This document shows, one piece after another, positions 35,286 to 44,901 of a stretch of DNA of 64,000 nt. Source of the DNA: Massilia varians (GTDB lineage: Bacteria; Pseudomonadota; Gammaproteobacteria; Burkholderiales; Burkholderiaceae_D); assembly GCF_027923905.1 (NCBI RefSeq), contig NZ_AP026966.1, positions 372,001 to 436,000 on the forward strand, written 5' to 3'. The position numbers were made by a program, and so were the translations under genes. The notes below the pieces were generated by a model that saw only the letters and a list, made by a program, of their open reading frames with translations, was not told the DNA's origin and did not search any database. Each line of letters starts with the position of its first letter. The first letter of the stretch is position 1.

Positions 35286-37811
35286 CTAGGCCCGCGTGCG
35301 CGCGAGTGCACGCACCGGGCGCAGGAATAGCCAGGCCGCCAGCCGGGTTGGCTCGACAAGGCCGTCAGCGCCGGCGATCTCGCGCTCCGAGATGTGGAGG
35401 CGGCCGACCGGGCCGATGTCCTGGCCCGGCTCGGCTGCGCCACCGATGCGGTTCAGGTGGCCGCGGCTGTCGAACAGGTAGCGGTAGCCGGCCGCGCGAC
35501 AGGCCGCCAGCACGGTGTCCGATCCGGCGCCGTGTGGCAGCGACATCGAAACGATCCGTTCCTGGCCGAGGTAGCCGGACATCGACTCCTGCGCGGCGCG
35601 TAGTTCACGGGCCAGGTCGGGAACCCGGGTCAGGGGCTGGTGGCTCATGCCATGTCCGCCGATCGCATGGCCTGCGGCCAGCTGGCGTAGCTGCGGCACG
35701 TCCATCATCGCGGGAAGGCCGTGTCCGGCGCCGCTTCGGCGGCGCAGTTCGGCGGCCAGCGCCAGCGTTTCGCTGCGTGGACGCTGGCCGAGTTCGCGGA
35801 TCACGGCGCGGATCGCCGCTTCGCCGCCGGCTGGCGCAACATCCTTGAGCGGCTTCATGTCGAGCCCGGCCAGCGCCGCCCTGAGCTGTGCCAGCGCCTC
35901 CGGCTCGGTCGCCAGGAAACTGAATACGGCTTCCTCCCAGAAGGGAGCGCTCTGGCCAACCGCGCCGCCTGCCACGAACACCAGCGCCGGCATGCGGTAG
36001 CGGTCGAGCACCGGCTGAGCGAATTCTGCGGTGTCGGCCCAGCCGTCGTCGAAGGTGATCAAGAGGCTGTTGGGCGGCAGGGTGTGTTTTCCTTCGAGCG
36101 CCGCGAACACCCGAGGCGCATCCACCACGTTGTAGTGGCGGCGGAAGAACTCGAGGCATTGGCCGAATGCTTCTACCGTCATGGTCCATTCCGGATCGGC
36201 GCCGGCGAAGCGCGGATCAGTGCGTGGCAGGACGCGGTGGAACATCACCACCGTCAGGTTGCGGCGGTTGCGGATGCGGTGCCAGGCGCCCAGCAGGCCG
36301 CTGCGGTAGACCAGCCGCTTGACACGCGTGGCGAGGCCCGGCGCCGAGGTGCGGCTGGAGGGGGCATGCAGGCCGAGCAAGGGTAGCACGTGTTCGCCCA
36401 GCGGGTGGCGGGTGAGCACCAGGCCGCCAAGCCATCCCAGGACGGCGCCGAGGCCTCCCAGCGCCAGTGCGCTCCAGACGTGTGGCGTATGGTCGGAACC
36501 TCCCAGCCACACCAGGACCGGCACCGCCAGCGAGCAGGCCGCGATTGCGACGCTGCCAGCACAGGCACGCGCCAGCGCCGGCGGACGCACGCCGATAGTG
36601 CGGTGCAGGAACCAGCATACAACCACCAGGCCGATGCATTCGGAAACTACCATAGCCAAGGCCACCGCTTCCAGGCCCCAAGCCGAGCTGGCCAGCACGG
36701 CAGCGATGCGCAGCGGCTGGACCAGTAGGTTGCACAGGGTCGCGCTGCGCACTTGGCCCGCCGCCACCATCGCCTGCGACGAGAAGAGGCCGACCGCACT
36801 GACGATGCTGGCCACGCACAGCAGGCGCGCTATCGGCACCGCGGTGTTCCACTGGTCGCCGTACAGGGCACGGGTCACTGGATAGGCCAGCACCAGCAGA
36901 ACTGCCAGGAAGGGCCAGGCTACCGCGGTCAGCTGTGACACCGCTGTCAGGTAAGGCTTGTCGAGCGCCTTGCCATCGCGCTTCACCTGGGCGAAGTAGG
37001 GCAGCACCAACGGCGTGAGCGCGCTGGCGATCAGGCGTGTGAACAGCTGCACCAGGCCGGTGGCGCGGCTGAAATAGCCGACCGCCGCCAGGTTCATGAC
37101 CTTGCCGATGATGAGCTCTGGAGCGCTGGCGCCGGCGTTATTGGCCAGGTTGCCCAGGCTGCTGATGCTGCCGAAGGACAGGATGGCGCCCAGATTGCGA
37201 AAGCGCGGTAGCCAGGGCAGGCTGGCGGGCCGGAAGACGTTGCTGGCCAGGCCGAAGGCGAGGATGCCGGCGAAGTTGCTCCATGCCAGGCTGAGGGCGC
37301 CATGACCCTTCAAAGCAAGCCAGATGCCCACGCTCACCTGGCACAGGGCAGCGAAGGTCTTCACGTAGAAGATTGCGTCGAGGCGCCCTTCGCGCCGCAG
37401 CACGCCGAGCACTACCGAGCCGAAGGGAGATATCGCGAAGCTGGCCGCCATCACCAGCATGACATCGCGCAGCGCCTGGTTGGCATAGAACTGCGCCACG
37501 GGCACACTGAGAAGCGCCATCACGCCCGCTACCGCCAGCGCCAGCAGGATCGCCACGCCCATTACCGAGCTCAACTTGTCGCGGCCCAGTTCGCGTTCCT
37601 GGATGATGTACTGGATCACGCCGAAGTCGCGGAACGTGTGCAGCATGGTCATCAACATGGCCGCCACCGAAAAGGTGCCGATCTCCGACGGCGACAAGAT
37701 CCGCGCCAGTACCATCACCGACACGAACTGGATTCCCAGCTCGACGTATTGCGTGGCGAACGAGATGCCGATTGCCTTGCGGCCTGTGAATGTGTTTGTC
37801 ATGGTAGCCAT
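35286..37811 (-). CDS. Fusion protein: Wzx-like flippase plus NodB polysaccharide deacetylase
   Basis: About 841 residues in one uninterrupted frame. Residues 1 to about 490 are a MOP-family flippase with 12-14 membrane helices (AIGISFATQYVELGIQFVSVMVLARILSPSEIGTFSVAAM). From about 510 a NodB-type deacetylase domain follows: NLTVVMFHRVLP, LLITFDDGWADTAEFAQPVLDRYRMPALVFV, GGHGMSHQPL and SLPHGAGSD. The domain could remove N-acetyl groups as units are flipped. Its metal ligands appear present (DD and HxxxxH-like GHGMSH). The starts at 37811 and 37802 are both possible. The fusion seems unusual; a lost stop codon between two genes is the alternative reading. Confidence 0.85.
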   Translation of the reverse strand: MATMTNTFTGRKAIGISFATQYVELGIQFVSVMVLARILSPSEIGTFSVAAMLMTMLHTFRDFGVIQYIIQERELGRDKLSSVMGVAILLALAVAGVMALLSVPVAQFYANQALRDVMLVMAASFAISPFGSVVLGVLRREGRLDAIFYVKTFAALCQVSVGIWLALKGHGALSLAWSNFAGILAFGLASNVFRPASLPWLPRFRNLGAILSFGSISSLGNLANNAGASAPELIIGKVMNLAAVGYFSRATGLVQLFTRLIASALTPLVLPYFAQVKRDGKALDKPYLTAVSQLTAVAWPFLAVLLVLAYPVTRALYGDQWNTAVPIARLLCVASIVSAVGLFSSQAMVAAGQVRSATLCNLLVQPLRIAAVLASSAWGLEAVALAMVVSECIGLVVVCWFLHRTIGVRPPALARACAGSVAIAACSLAVPVLVWLGGSDHTPHVWSALALGGLGAVLGWLGGLVLTRHPLGEHVLPLLGLHAPSSRTSAPGLATRVKRLVYRSGLLGAWHRIRNRRNLTVVMFHRVLPRTDPRFAGADPEWTMTVEAFGQCLEFFRRHYNVVDAPRVFAALEGKHTLPPNSLLITFDDGWADTAEFAQPVLDRYRMPALVFVAGGAVGQSAPFWEEAVFSFLATEPEALAQLRAALAGLDMKPLKDVAPAGGEAAIRAVIRELGQRPRSETLALAAELRRRSGAGHGLPAMMDVPQLRQLAAGHAIGGHGMSHQPLTRVPDLARELRAAQESMSGYLGQERIVSMSLPHGAGSDTVLAACRAAGYRYLFDSRGHLNRIGGAAEPGQDIGPVGRLHISEREIAGADGLVEPTRLAAWLFLRPVRALARTRA

Positions 37812-37816
37812 GACGT

Positions 37817-38797
37817 TCACGCTGCCAGCCAGCGCAGGACGCGGAATACGTAGAAGGGGCGGGTAACGTCCCAAGGACGGCTGCGCGGTAGGGCGAAACG
37901 GTGGTCGGCAGCGCTGGCCGCTCCGAGGGCGGTCGTAAAGGCGGCCTCGAAGCCGGCCTGGCGCGCCATGGTCATATGGCGTTCGTCGAAATCCTTGCCG
38001 TGCTTGCCGTTCGGGTAGGCGAAATAGCGCACCGGCCGGCCCGTTATCGCTTCCAGCTGGCGCTTGCTCTCTTCCATCTCCTGCAGCGCGCCGGCATCGG
38101 GCAGGCTTGTCAGGATCGGATGCGACACTGTGTGTGCCCCGATCTCGATGCCCTGCTCCATCAAGGCGCGGATCATGTCTGTGGTGAGCATCGGCTCGCG
38201 CGCCGGCGAATCGGCCAGCCCGTCGAGGTGCTCGACCAGGGCCTGGCGCGCGGCCGGCTCGAGATACTTGGCTTTTTCAGTCAGTACCGCGACTGCCTCG
38301 CGGCGCTGTTCGAGGGTGTCGAGCGAATAGCTGCCAAGCCCCGCATCCTCCAGGTTGAGACCGGCCGCGTTCATGGTGCGCAGCGCTTCCAGAATGCGGT
38401 CGTTCCACATGCTGCCGCGGTCGACGAAGCCGGTGGTGACGAACACCGTGGCGGGAAAGCCGAACTCGCGCAGCACCGGCAAAGCCAGGTCATGGGTCGA
38501 GCGGTAGCCGTCGTCGAAGGTGATGCATACCGCGCGTGGCGGCATGCGGCCACTCGCGAGCGCCGTGAGCGCCTCGTCCATCGGCAGCACGTTGAAGCAG
38601 TCGGCCAGCACCTGCATCTGCCAGCGGAATGTCTTCACGTCCGGTTCGGCCGCCAGCAACGGATCGGCCGACTCCAGGATACGGTGATAGTTCAGGATAC
38701 ATAAACGGCCTTGTCCGGGCCTGCCGGTGGCGATTCGGTCACCGATATACCGCACCAGGCGCGCACTCATGCCTGAAGAAGGCGTATACGCCGTCAT
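37817..38797 (-). CDS. Polysaccharide deacetylase (NodB domain)
   Basis: About 326 residues: ILNYHRILESADPL near the start, CITFDDGYRSTHDLALPVLREFGFPATVFVTTGFVD, and EIGAHTVSHPILTSL, the HxxxH metal motif. It should N- or O-deacetylate the polysaccharide, or an intermediate. There is no clear signal peptide, so it may be cytoplasmic. I chose the ATG at 38797, overlapping the stop of the upstream glycosyltransferase gene. It resembles the C-terminal domain of the fusion protein that follows 5 bp downstream. Confidence 0.88.
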   Translation of the reverse strand: MTAYTPSSGMSARLVRYIGDRIATGRPGQGRLCILNYHRILESADPLLAAEPDVKTFRWQMQVLADCFNVLPMDEALTALASGRMPPRAVCITFDDGYRSTHDLALPVLREFGFPATVFVTTGFVDRGSMWNDRILEALRTMNAAGLNLEDAGLGSYSLDTLEQRREAVAVLTEKAKYLEPAARQALVEHLDGLADSPAREPMLTTDMIRALMEQGIEIGAHTVSHPILTSLPDAGALQEMEESKRQLEAITGRPVRYFAYPNGKHGKDFDERHMTMARQAGFEAAFTTALGAASAADHRFALPRSRPWDVTRPFYVFRVLRWLAA

Positions 38798-38798
38798 G

Positions 38799-39992
38799 TC
38801 ATGTCCTTTGCGAGGAAACCACGGTAGGCGGCGTCTCATGGCGGAGCAGCAGCCCTTGGAAGAGGCCGACGACGCGCAGCGCATTTTCGTGCCAGGTGAG
38901 TCTTTGTTCGGCGATCGTGGCACGGGCATTGGCCGCCACCTTCTCGCGAAGGGTGCGATCATGACACAGGCGGTCGACCGCTTGCGCCAGCGAAGCGGTA
39001 CTGTCCGGGTCGAACAGTACCGCATTCTCGTCGCGCGTCAGGATCTCTTCGATGTTTGGTTGGGCCGGGCCGACGATCGCCTTGCCGAGCGCTAGGTATT
39101 CGAACAGCTTCAAAGGCGACGCGTAGGCCACCACCGCCGGCTGCAGCGCGATGTCGAAGGCCGCCACGTGGCGCGCCACGTCGTCGCGGCCGACGATGCC
39201 GGTAAAGGTCACGCGGCTGGCGATACCGAGCTCGCGCGCCTGCTTTTCCAGGCTGGCGCGCGCCGGACCGTCGCCGACTACCAAGAGGTGGCGCTGCGAT
39301 TCGGGCGGGTCTTTCGCTATCAGGTCGATTACCTTGTCCAGGCCGTGCCAGTCGCGCACGAAACCGGTGAAGCCCAGCACCAGCTTGCCGCCCAGGCCGA
39401 GAGCGCGCTTGGCCGCCTCGACGTCGGGCACCGACGAGAAGCGCTTGTTGTTGATGCCATTCGGGATCACCACGATGCGCTCCTGCGGCACGCCGTAGGA
39501 AGCGACGATGTCGCCCAGCACGCGCGTTACCGGCAGCACCACGTCGGCGTTGCGCCAGGCATAGGCTTGCGACCAGCGCGCCAGGCGGGTGAGTGCGAGG
39601 CCGTCGTAGCGGCTGCGCTCTTCCAGGATCGGGGCGTTGATCTCGAGCAGCAGCGGCAGCTTGTAGCGGCGCGCCAGCGAGACGCCGGCCGGCAGGAACA
39701 GGTTGTAGCGCTCGTAGATGCAGTCCGGCTTGTGCTCGCGCACAGCTTTTGCCAGGCGGCGGTAGGCCACCAGCGAATAGCCCAGCTCTATCAGTTCGTA
39801 GAACCATTTCGGCAGCCAGCGCTTGAGCAGAGCCACGGCGCCGGCGTCCGAACCGAAGTCCTCGGTCTCGGCGCTGGGCGGAGCCACGATCACGATCTCA
39901 TGGCCCTGCTCGCGCAGGGCATTGATCATCTCTTCGATGTGGACGTACTGGCCGTCCTTCGAGCGGGTGCGGTGGTGATAAAGGATGCGCAT
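38799..39992 (-). CDS. Glycosyltransferase family 4 (GT-B)
   Basis: About 397 residues. N-terminal domain MRILYHHRTRSKDGQYVHIEEMINALREQGHEIVIVAPP. Donor-binding domain KLVLGFTGFVRDWHGLDKVIDL, then SPLKLFEYLALGKAIVGP, with the EX7E-like motif. It adds a sugar to the EPS unit. The ATG overlaps the stop of the glycosyltransferase upstream and its stop overlaps the deacetylase start, so all three are translationally coupled. Confidence 0.9.
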   Translation of the reverse strand: MRILYHHRTRSKDGQYVHIEEMINALREQGHEIVIVAPPSAETEDFGSDAGAVALLKRWLPKWFYELIELGYSLVAYRRLAKAVREHKPDCIYERYNLFLPAGVSLARRYKLPLLLEINAPILEERSRYDGLALTRLARWSQAYAWRNADVVLPVTRVLGDIVASYGVPQERIVVIPNGINNKRFSSVPDVEAAKRALGLGGKLVLGFTGFVRDWHGLDKVIDLIAKDPPESQRHLLVVGDGPARASLEKQARELGIASRVTFTGIVGRDDVARHVAAFDIALQPAVVAYASPLKLFEYLALGKAIVGPAQPNIEEILTRDENAVLFDPDSTASLAQAVDRLCHDRTLREKVAANARATIAEQRLTWHENALRVVGLFQGLLLRHETPPTVVSSQRT

Positions 39993-41173
39993 CAGGTATG
40001 CCCCATAAGAATAGTGCGGAACAGGTCGATCTGTCCCTGCGTGGTCTGGTCCCAGCTGAAGCGTTCGGCGTAGCGCCGGGTGGCGGCGCGGTCCGGGGTG
40101 TCGGCGCGCAGCAGCTTGACGGCTTCCGCCAGGCATTCCGGCGTGCGCTCGGGTATCAGGCGGCCCGCTTCGGGCGCGGTAACGACTTCCGGCGTGCCGC
40201 AGATGCTGGTGGCGACCACCGGCGTGCCGCAGGCCATCGATTCGAGCAGCACGTTGGCCCAGCCTTCGCGGCTGGAGGCGAGCACCAGGAGATCGGCGGC
40301 GCCGTAATAGGTACGCAATTCGGTCTGCGGCACGGGACCAAGCAGGCGCACGCGGTCGGCCACGCCGAGTTCTTGCGCGAGGGCGGCCAGCTTGCCGCGG
40401 TCCGGACCGTCGCCGGCGATCATCAGGCTCACGCCCGGCAGGCGGGTGAGGGCCTTGACGATGATGTCGTGGCCCTTGACTTCATTGAGGCGGCCGACCG
40501 AGAGCAGGGTGTAGCCGCTAAGGCCGAGCTTGGCGCGCACCGCATCGCGTTCGGTGTCCATCGGCGCGAAGCGCTGCAGGTCGACGCCGTTGCGCAGCGG
40601 CGTAATGCGCTGCGGGTCGGCGCCCAGGCGCACCATCTCGTCCTTCAAATAGCTGCAGACGGTGATCACGGCGTGCGCGTTCTTGGCCGCCCACAGGATC
40701 ATCTTGCGCGGCACCGGGAATTGCGGCAGCAGGTTGATGTCGCTGCCGCGCGCGGTCACCACCACCGGCTTGTTGAAGTACTTGCCGAGCATGACCGCCG
40801 CCACCCCGTCCGGGTAGAAGTAATGGGCGTCAATGGCGTCGAAATCGTAGCCGCTATCGATGATCCGGCCGATCGCCGGACGCACTGCGCGCGCCATTAG
40901 ATGCGGCGCGACGTTCATGCCGATCTTCGGCAGCGCCACGTAGCGCGGATGGCTGACCTCAATGGCGCCGCGTACTTCGTTGGTAGGCACACACGCCAGC
41001 TTGCCGTACTTGCCGAAGCGCTCGTGTGCGAACGGGAACCAGGGTACGGGGGCGACCACGCGCGATTCGACCTGGCCGCTGGCGATCAGGTAGCGCAGCC
41101 GGGTTTCCACGAACAGTCCATGGGTGGTCTGTTCGGCATTGGGAAACAGAGTGGAAAACGTCAATAATTTCAT
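39992..41173 (-). CDS. Glycosyltransferase family 4 (GT-B)
   Basis: About 393 residues: MKLLTFSTLFPNAEQTTHGLFVETRLRYL, FDAIDAHYFYPDGVAAVMLGKYFNKPVVVTARGSD, LLSVGRLNEVKGHDIIVKAL and REGWANVLLESMACGTPVVAT (EX7E). It is the first gene of a minus-strand run that continues through to the family 2 glycosyltransferase at 34200. The Met at 41173 is preferred over an upstream one at 41221 because the family begins at MKLL. Confidence 0.9.
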   Translation of the reverse strand: MKLLTFSTLFPNAEQTTHGLFVETRLRYLIASGQVESRVVAPVPWFPFAHERFGKYGKLACVPTNEVRGAIEVSHPRYVALPKIGMNVAPHLMARAVRPAIGRIIDSGYDFDAIDAHYFYPDGVAAVMLGKYFNKPVVVTARGSDINLLPQFPVPRKMILWAAKNAHAVITVCSYLKDEMVRLGADPQRITPLRNGVDLQRFAPMDTERDAVRAKLGLSGYTLLSVGRLNEVKGHDIIVKALTRLPGVSLMIAGDGPDRGKLAALAQELGVADRVRLLGPVPQTELRTYYGAADLLVLASSREGWANVLLESMACGTPVVATSICGTPEVVTAPEAGRLIPERTPECLAEAVKLLRADTPDRAATRRYAERFSWDQTTQGQIDLFRTILMGHT

Positions 41174-41509
41174 GTCGGAACTTGACCGGACAGGCATTCC
41201 GGCACTGCCTTCACAAGGCACGCGGACCGGTCTTCGCTTGTTGCACCTGACCGGTATAGTCAGGACAGGGAGTGCTTATTGGAATGCCATTTTCGTTAAA
41301 GGCAAGTCAGCATATTACCTTATAAAAATTAAAATATCGCACTTGTTTCGTGTGGGACACAGTGTCCGTTTTTACGCATGCAGTGCCATACACAATAATG
41401 TTATTTCGTTTGCAATTTTTTAACGGCACTGTTAGTCTTGCTAGAAACATTCACGGCCGGGCTCGCTTGAAGCGCCGGCTATCCGTGTCTCTTTCCACGC
41501 TGAATTCCT
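41174..41509. other. Divergent intergenic region, glycosyltransferase / ugd
   Basis: 336 bp between two divergent genes. The part 41270-41440 is AT-rich and probably contains both promoters. A TATAGT at about 41255 could be a -10 box, but no convincing -35 partner, sigma54 element or operator is seen. No RNA gene recognised. Confidence 0.4.
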
Positions 41510-42871
41510 ATGAAAATTTCCATCATCGGCACCGGGTATGTTGGCCTGGTGTCTGGCGCCTGCTTCGCTGACGTTGGCAATACCGTGCTGTGCCTCGACG
41601 TCGATGCTCGCAAGATCGACATGCTCAAGGACGGCCGCATCCCGATTCACGAACCGGGCCTCGATTCGCTGGTCAACCGCAATGCCGGCGCGGGGCGCCT
41701 GCTGTTTTCCACCAGCTACGATGAAGCGGTTGCTCACGCCGAGGTGATCTTCTTGGCGGTCGGAACCCCACCGGACGAGGACGGCAGCGCCGACCTGACC
41801 CACATCCTGACCGCCGCGCGCAGCATCGGCAAACGTATCGACCGTCCGGTGGTCATCGTCGACAAGTCGACCGTACCGGTGGGCACCGCCGACAAGGTAC
41901 GCGCTGCCATCGCAGGCGAATTGGACAAGCGTGGCCTGAATATCGAATTCGCCGTGATCAGCAATCCGGAATTCCTGAAGGAAGGCGCCGCGATCGGCGA
42001 CTTCACCCGTCCGGACCGCATTGTGATCGGCAGCGACAATGTATGGGCGACGCGCCTGATGCGCGAGCTGTACGGTCCTTTCAACCGCAACCACGAAAAG
42101 CTGGTCGAGATGGACGTGCGCAGCGCCGAGCTGACCAAGTACGCCTGCAACGCCATGCTGGCCACCCGCATCAGCTTCATGAACGAACTGGCGAACCTGG
42201 CCGAACTGCTGGGCGCCGACATCGAGGCGATCCGCCTCGGCATGGGCCTGGACCCGCGCATCGGCCCGAACTTCCTGTACGCCGGCGTCGGCTACGGCGG
42301 CTCCTGCTTCCCGAAAGACATCAAGGCTCTGGTCAAGACTGCAGCCGACCACGAGCAACCGATGTACCTGCTGAACGCCACCGAGAAGGTCAACGAGGCG
42401 CAGAAGAACGTGCTGTTCAGCAAGCTGTGCCGTTTCTACGGCGGCGAAGACAAGCTGGCCGGCCTCACGATCGCGCTGTGGGGCCTGTCGTTCAAGCCGA
42501 ACACCGACGATATGCGCGAAGCCTCGAGTCTGTGCCTGATCCGCAAGCTGTTCGCGGTCGGCGCCAAGGTTGTGGCCTACGACCCGGTGGCGAGCGAAGA
42601 AGCGTTGCGCGTGCTGCTGGCCGAGCACGGCCCGCAACGCATCGCCGAGATGCTGCGCATCTCGACGTCGGCCATGGATGCGGTGCGCGGTGCCGATGCG
42701 CTGGCGCTGGTCACTGAGTGGAAGGAATTCCGCTCGCCGGATTTCGCCCAGCTGGCCCAGGGCCTGGCAAGCAAGGCTGTGTTCGACGGCCGTAACATCT
42801 GGCAGCCGGCCATGGTCTCATCCTATGGCCTGCATTACGAAGGGATCGGGCGCGTCAGCCGCGCCGCGTGA
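41510..42871 (+). CDS. ugd: UDP-glucose 6-dehydrogenase
   Basis: 453 residues. Oxidises UDP-glucose to UDP-glucuronate with two NAD. The NAD fold is [24 protein letters not shown], and the catalytic Cys is in [14 protein letters not shown] at about residue 266. The C-terminal domain is [19 protein letters not shown]. It supplies uronic acid for an acidic EPS. It is monocistronic: divergent from the glycosyltransferase gene and followed by a terminator. Confidence 0.96.
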   Translation: MKISIIGTGYVGLVSGACFADVGNTVLCLDVDARKIDMLKDGRIPIHEPGLDSLVNRNAGAGRLLFSTSYDEAVAHAEVIFLAVGTPPDEDGSADLTHILTAARSIGKRIDRPVVIVDKSTVPVGTADKVRAAIAGELDKRGLNIEFAVISNPEFLKEGAAIGDFTRPDRIVIGSDNVWATRLMRELYGPFNRNHEKLVEMDVRSAELTKYACNAMLATRISFMNELANLAELLGADIEAIRLGMGLDPRIGPNFLYAGVGYGGSCFPKDIKALVKTAADHEQPMYLLNATEKVNEAQKNVLFSKLCRFYGGEDKLAGLTIALWGLSFKPNTDDMREASSLCLIRKLFAVGAKVVAYDPVASEEALRVLLAEHGPQRIAEMLRISTSAMDAVRGADALALVTEWKEFRSPDFAQLAQGLASKAVFDGRNIWQPAMVSSYGLHYEGIGRVSRAA

Positions 42872-42920
42872 AGCGTTCCCCGGGCCGCATGCCCAGGGTG
42901 TTCGTATAGATGTGAATCAG

Positions 42921-42949
42921 CGCCCGGCCTGTGCCGGGCGTTAGTTTTT
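42921..42949 (+). terminator. Rho-independent terminator after ugd
   Basis: Stem CGCCCGGC / GCCGGGCG (8 bp, 4-nt loop, 42921-42940) followed by TTAGTTTTT. It ends ugd transcription just before the stop of the convergent amidotransferase gene. Confidence 0.85.
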
Positions 42950-44844
42950 CAGCGTCCCAAGCTGACGCGCAGGAAGGCTTCGAACATCAGCACCGACCAC
43001 AGCGAGGCGCTGTAGTCGCTGGTGCCGGATTCGTGCTGGTCCACCATGTGGCGCAGGTAGCGCTCGTTAAAGATGCCGGTGTCCAGCAGGCGCTGGCTGA
43101 GCACCGCTTCGCGCACGGCTCCGCGCAGCGGGCCACGCAGCCACGCTGCGACCGGGATCGAGAAGCCCTTCTTGGAACGGTACAGCACGTCCTCGGGCAG
43201 GAAGGGTTCGAGCGACTTCTTGAAGATGTACTTGCCCTCGCCACCCTGCAGCTTGATGTTCGACGGCAGCCCCGACACCCACTCCAGGAAGGTATGGTCC
43301 AGCAGCGGCACCCGCACTTCGAGCGAGTGGGCCATGCTGGCGCGGTCGACCTTGGTCAGGATGTCGCCCGGCAGGTAGGTCTTGAAGTCGAGGTACTGTA
43401 GCAGCGACAGCGGGTCGTCGGTGGGAGCGTTCTTGGCATGGCTGCGCATCACTTCAATCGCGCGGTAGCCTTGCAGTTTGTTGCGGAAGCCATCGCTGAA
43501 CAATTCGTCGCGCACGCGGTCCGGCATGATTGACACGCCGTGGAAGTAGCCCTCGACCAGGTCGCGCGCCAGCGCTTCGAAGGTGGTCTTGGCACGGAAT
43601 ACGCGCGGCGCCCAGTCGGCCTTCGGGTACAGGGCACCCAGGGTCCCGAACAGGGGCTTGCGGATCCCGGCCGGCAGCTTGGAGCGCACGCTGTGCTCGG
43701 CCATGGCATAGCGGTAACGGCGGTAGCCGGCGAAGTTCTCGTCGCCGCCGTCGCCCGACAGCGCCACCGTCACGTGCTTGCGTGCCAGCTGGCAGACCCG
43801 GTAGGTCGGGATCGCCGAGCTGTCGGCATAGGGTTCGTCGTACAGTCCGGCCAGCAGGTTGACCAGGTCGTAGTCGTCCTTGCTTACCACCTGCGCGTGG
43901 TGGCGCGTGGTGTAGCGCTGGGCCACCATTTTGGCGTAGGTCGATTCGTCGAACTCGGGGTCATCGAAGCCGATCGAGCAGGTGATCACCGCATCCTTGC
44001 CCTGCTGCGCCATCATCGCCACTACCGCACTCGAATCGACGCCGCCGGACAGGAAAGCGCCCAGCGGCACTTCGGCTTCGGTCTGCGACAGCACCGCTTC
44101 CTGTAGGCGCGCGGCCAGTTCGGCAGTGACCTCGGCTTCTGGACGCGGTGCATGCGGACGGAAGGGCAGGTCCCAATAACGGCGCGGCGTCACGGTCTTG
44201 TCGCCGACGTGCAGAGTGATGCAGTAGCCCGGGCTGAGCTTATAAGCATTGTAGAAGATCGTGTTCGGTTCCGGCACGTAGCCGAAGGCGAAATAGTCTT
44301 CGACCGCCCGTGGGTTCAGTTCGCGCGACAGTTCGGGGAAGGTCATGATCGACTTCAGCTCGGAGCCGAACACGAACAGGCCGTTCGGCAGCAGCGAGTA
44401 GAACATCGGCTTGACGCCGACGTGGTCGCGCGCCATGAACAGCAGCTGGCGCCCCTTGTCCCACAAGGCGAAGGCGAACATGCCGCGCAGGCGGCGCAGG
44501 CAGCCCTCGCCCCAGGCTTGATACGCCTGCATGAGGACCTCGGTGTCCGACTTGGTGCGGAACACGTGGCCTTTGGCCACCAGCTCGTCGCGCAGCGCGC
44601 GGTAGTTGTAGATCTCGCCGTTGAACACCAGGGTCATGCTGCCGTCGGCGCTGCGGAAGGGCTGCTGGCCGGTGGCGATGTCGATGATCGACAAGCGCCG
44701 GTGGCCCATGCCCAGGCCCGGTTCCAGGTACAGTTCGCCCTCGTCGGGGCCCCGGTGGTACTGGCTTTCGTTCATGCGCCGCAGCGCTTCGCGGTCGATG
44801 GGGCGGGCGCCCCGGGTGTCGAGAATGCCGACGATTCCGCACAT
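42949..44844 (-). CDS. Asparagine synthase-like amidotransferase, exosortase A system-associated
   Basis: 631 residues. The class II glutaminase starts with the nucleophile Cys2 (MCGIVGILDTRG) and contains HRGPDEGE and VFNGEIYNY. The synthetase domain has the PP-loop GAFLSGGVDSSAVVA. It transfers glutamine-derived ammonia to an adenylated carboxylate, in this branch probably a uronic acid or an amino acid substituent of the EPS rather than free aspartate. It is the last gene of the core minus-strand operon, 57 bp after the glycosyltransferase gene. Confidence 0.93.
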   Translation of the reverse strand: MCGIVGILDTRGARPIDREALRRMNESQYHRGPDEGELYLEPGLGMGHRRLSIIDIATGQQPFRSADGSMTLVFNGEIYNYRALRDELVAKGHVFRTKSDTEVLMQAYQAWGEGCLRRLRGMFAFALWDKGRQLLFMARDHVGVKPMFYSLLPNGLFVFGSELKSIMTFPELSRELNPRAVEDYFAFGYVPEPNTIFYNAYKLSPGYCITLHVGDKTVTPRRYWDLPFRPHAPRPEAEVTAELAARLQEAVLSQTEAEVPLGAFLSGGVDSSAVVAMMAQQGKDAVITCSIGFDDPEFDESTYAKMVAQRYTTRHHAQVVSKDDYDLVNLLAGLYDEPYADSSAIPTYRVCQLARKHVTVALSGDGGDENFAGYRRYRYAMAEHSVRSKLPAGIRKPLFGTLGALYPKADWAPRVFRAKTTFEALARDLVEGYFHGVSIMPDRVRDELFSDGFRNKLQGYRAIEVMRSHAKNAPTDDPLSLLQYLDFKTYLPGDILTKVDRASMAHSLEVRVPLLDHTFLEWVSGLPSNIKLQGGEGKYIFKKSLEPFLPEDVLYRSKKGFSIPVAAWLRGPLRGAVREAVLSQRLLDTGIFNERYLRHMVDQHESGTSDYSASLWSVLMFEAFLRVSLGR

Positions 44845-44901
44845 GGTAGGTGTTCCTTAAGTTTCTCTAATCTTTTTCTGAATTAATTCAGCCTGCCTTA
44901 A

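Noticed and set aside
41224..41250. GG-N10-GC spacing upstream of ugd as sigma54 promoter
   Set aside because: The bases around the GG and GC do not fit TGGCAC or TTGCA.
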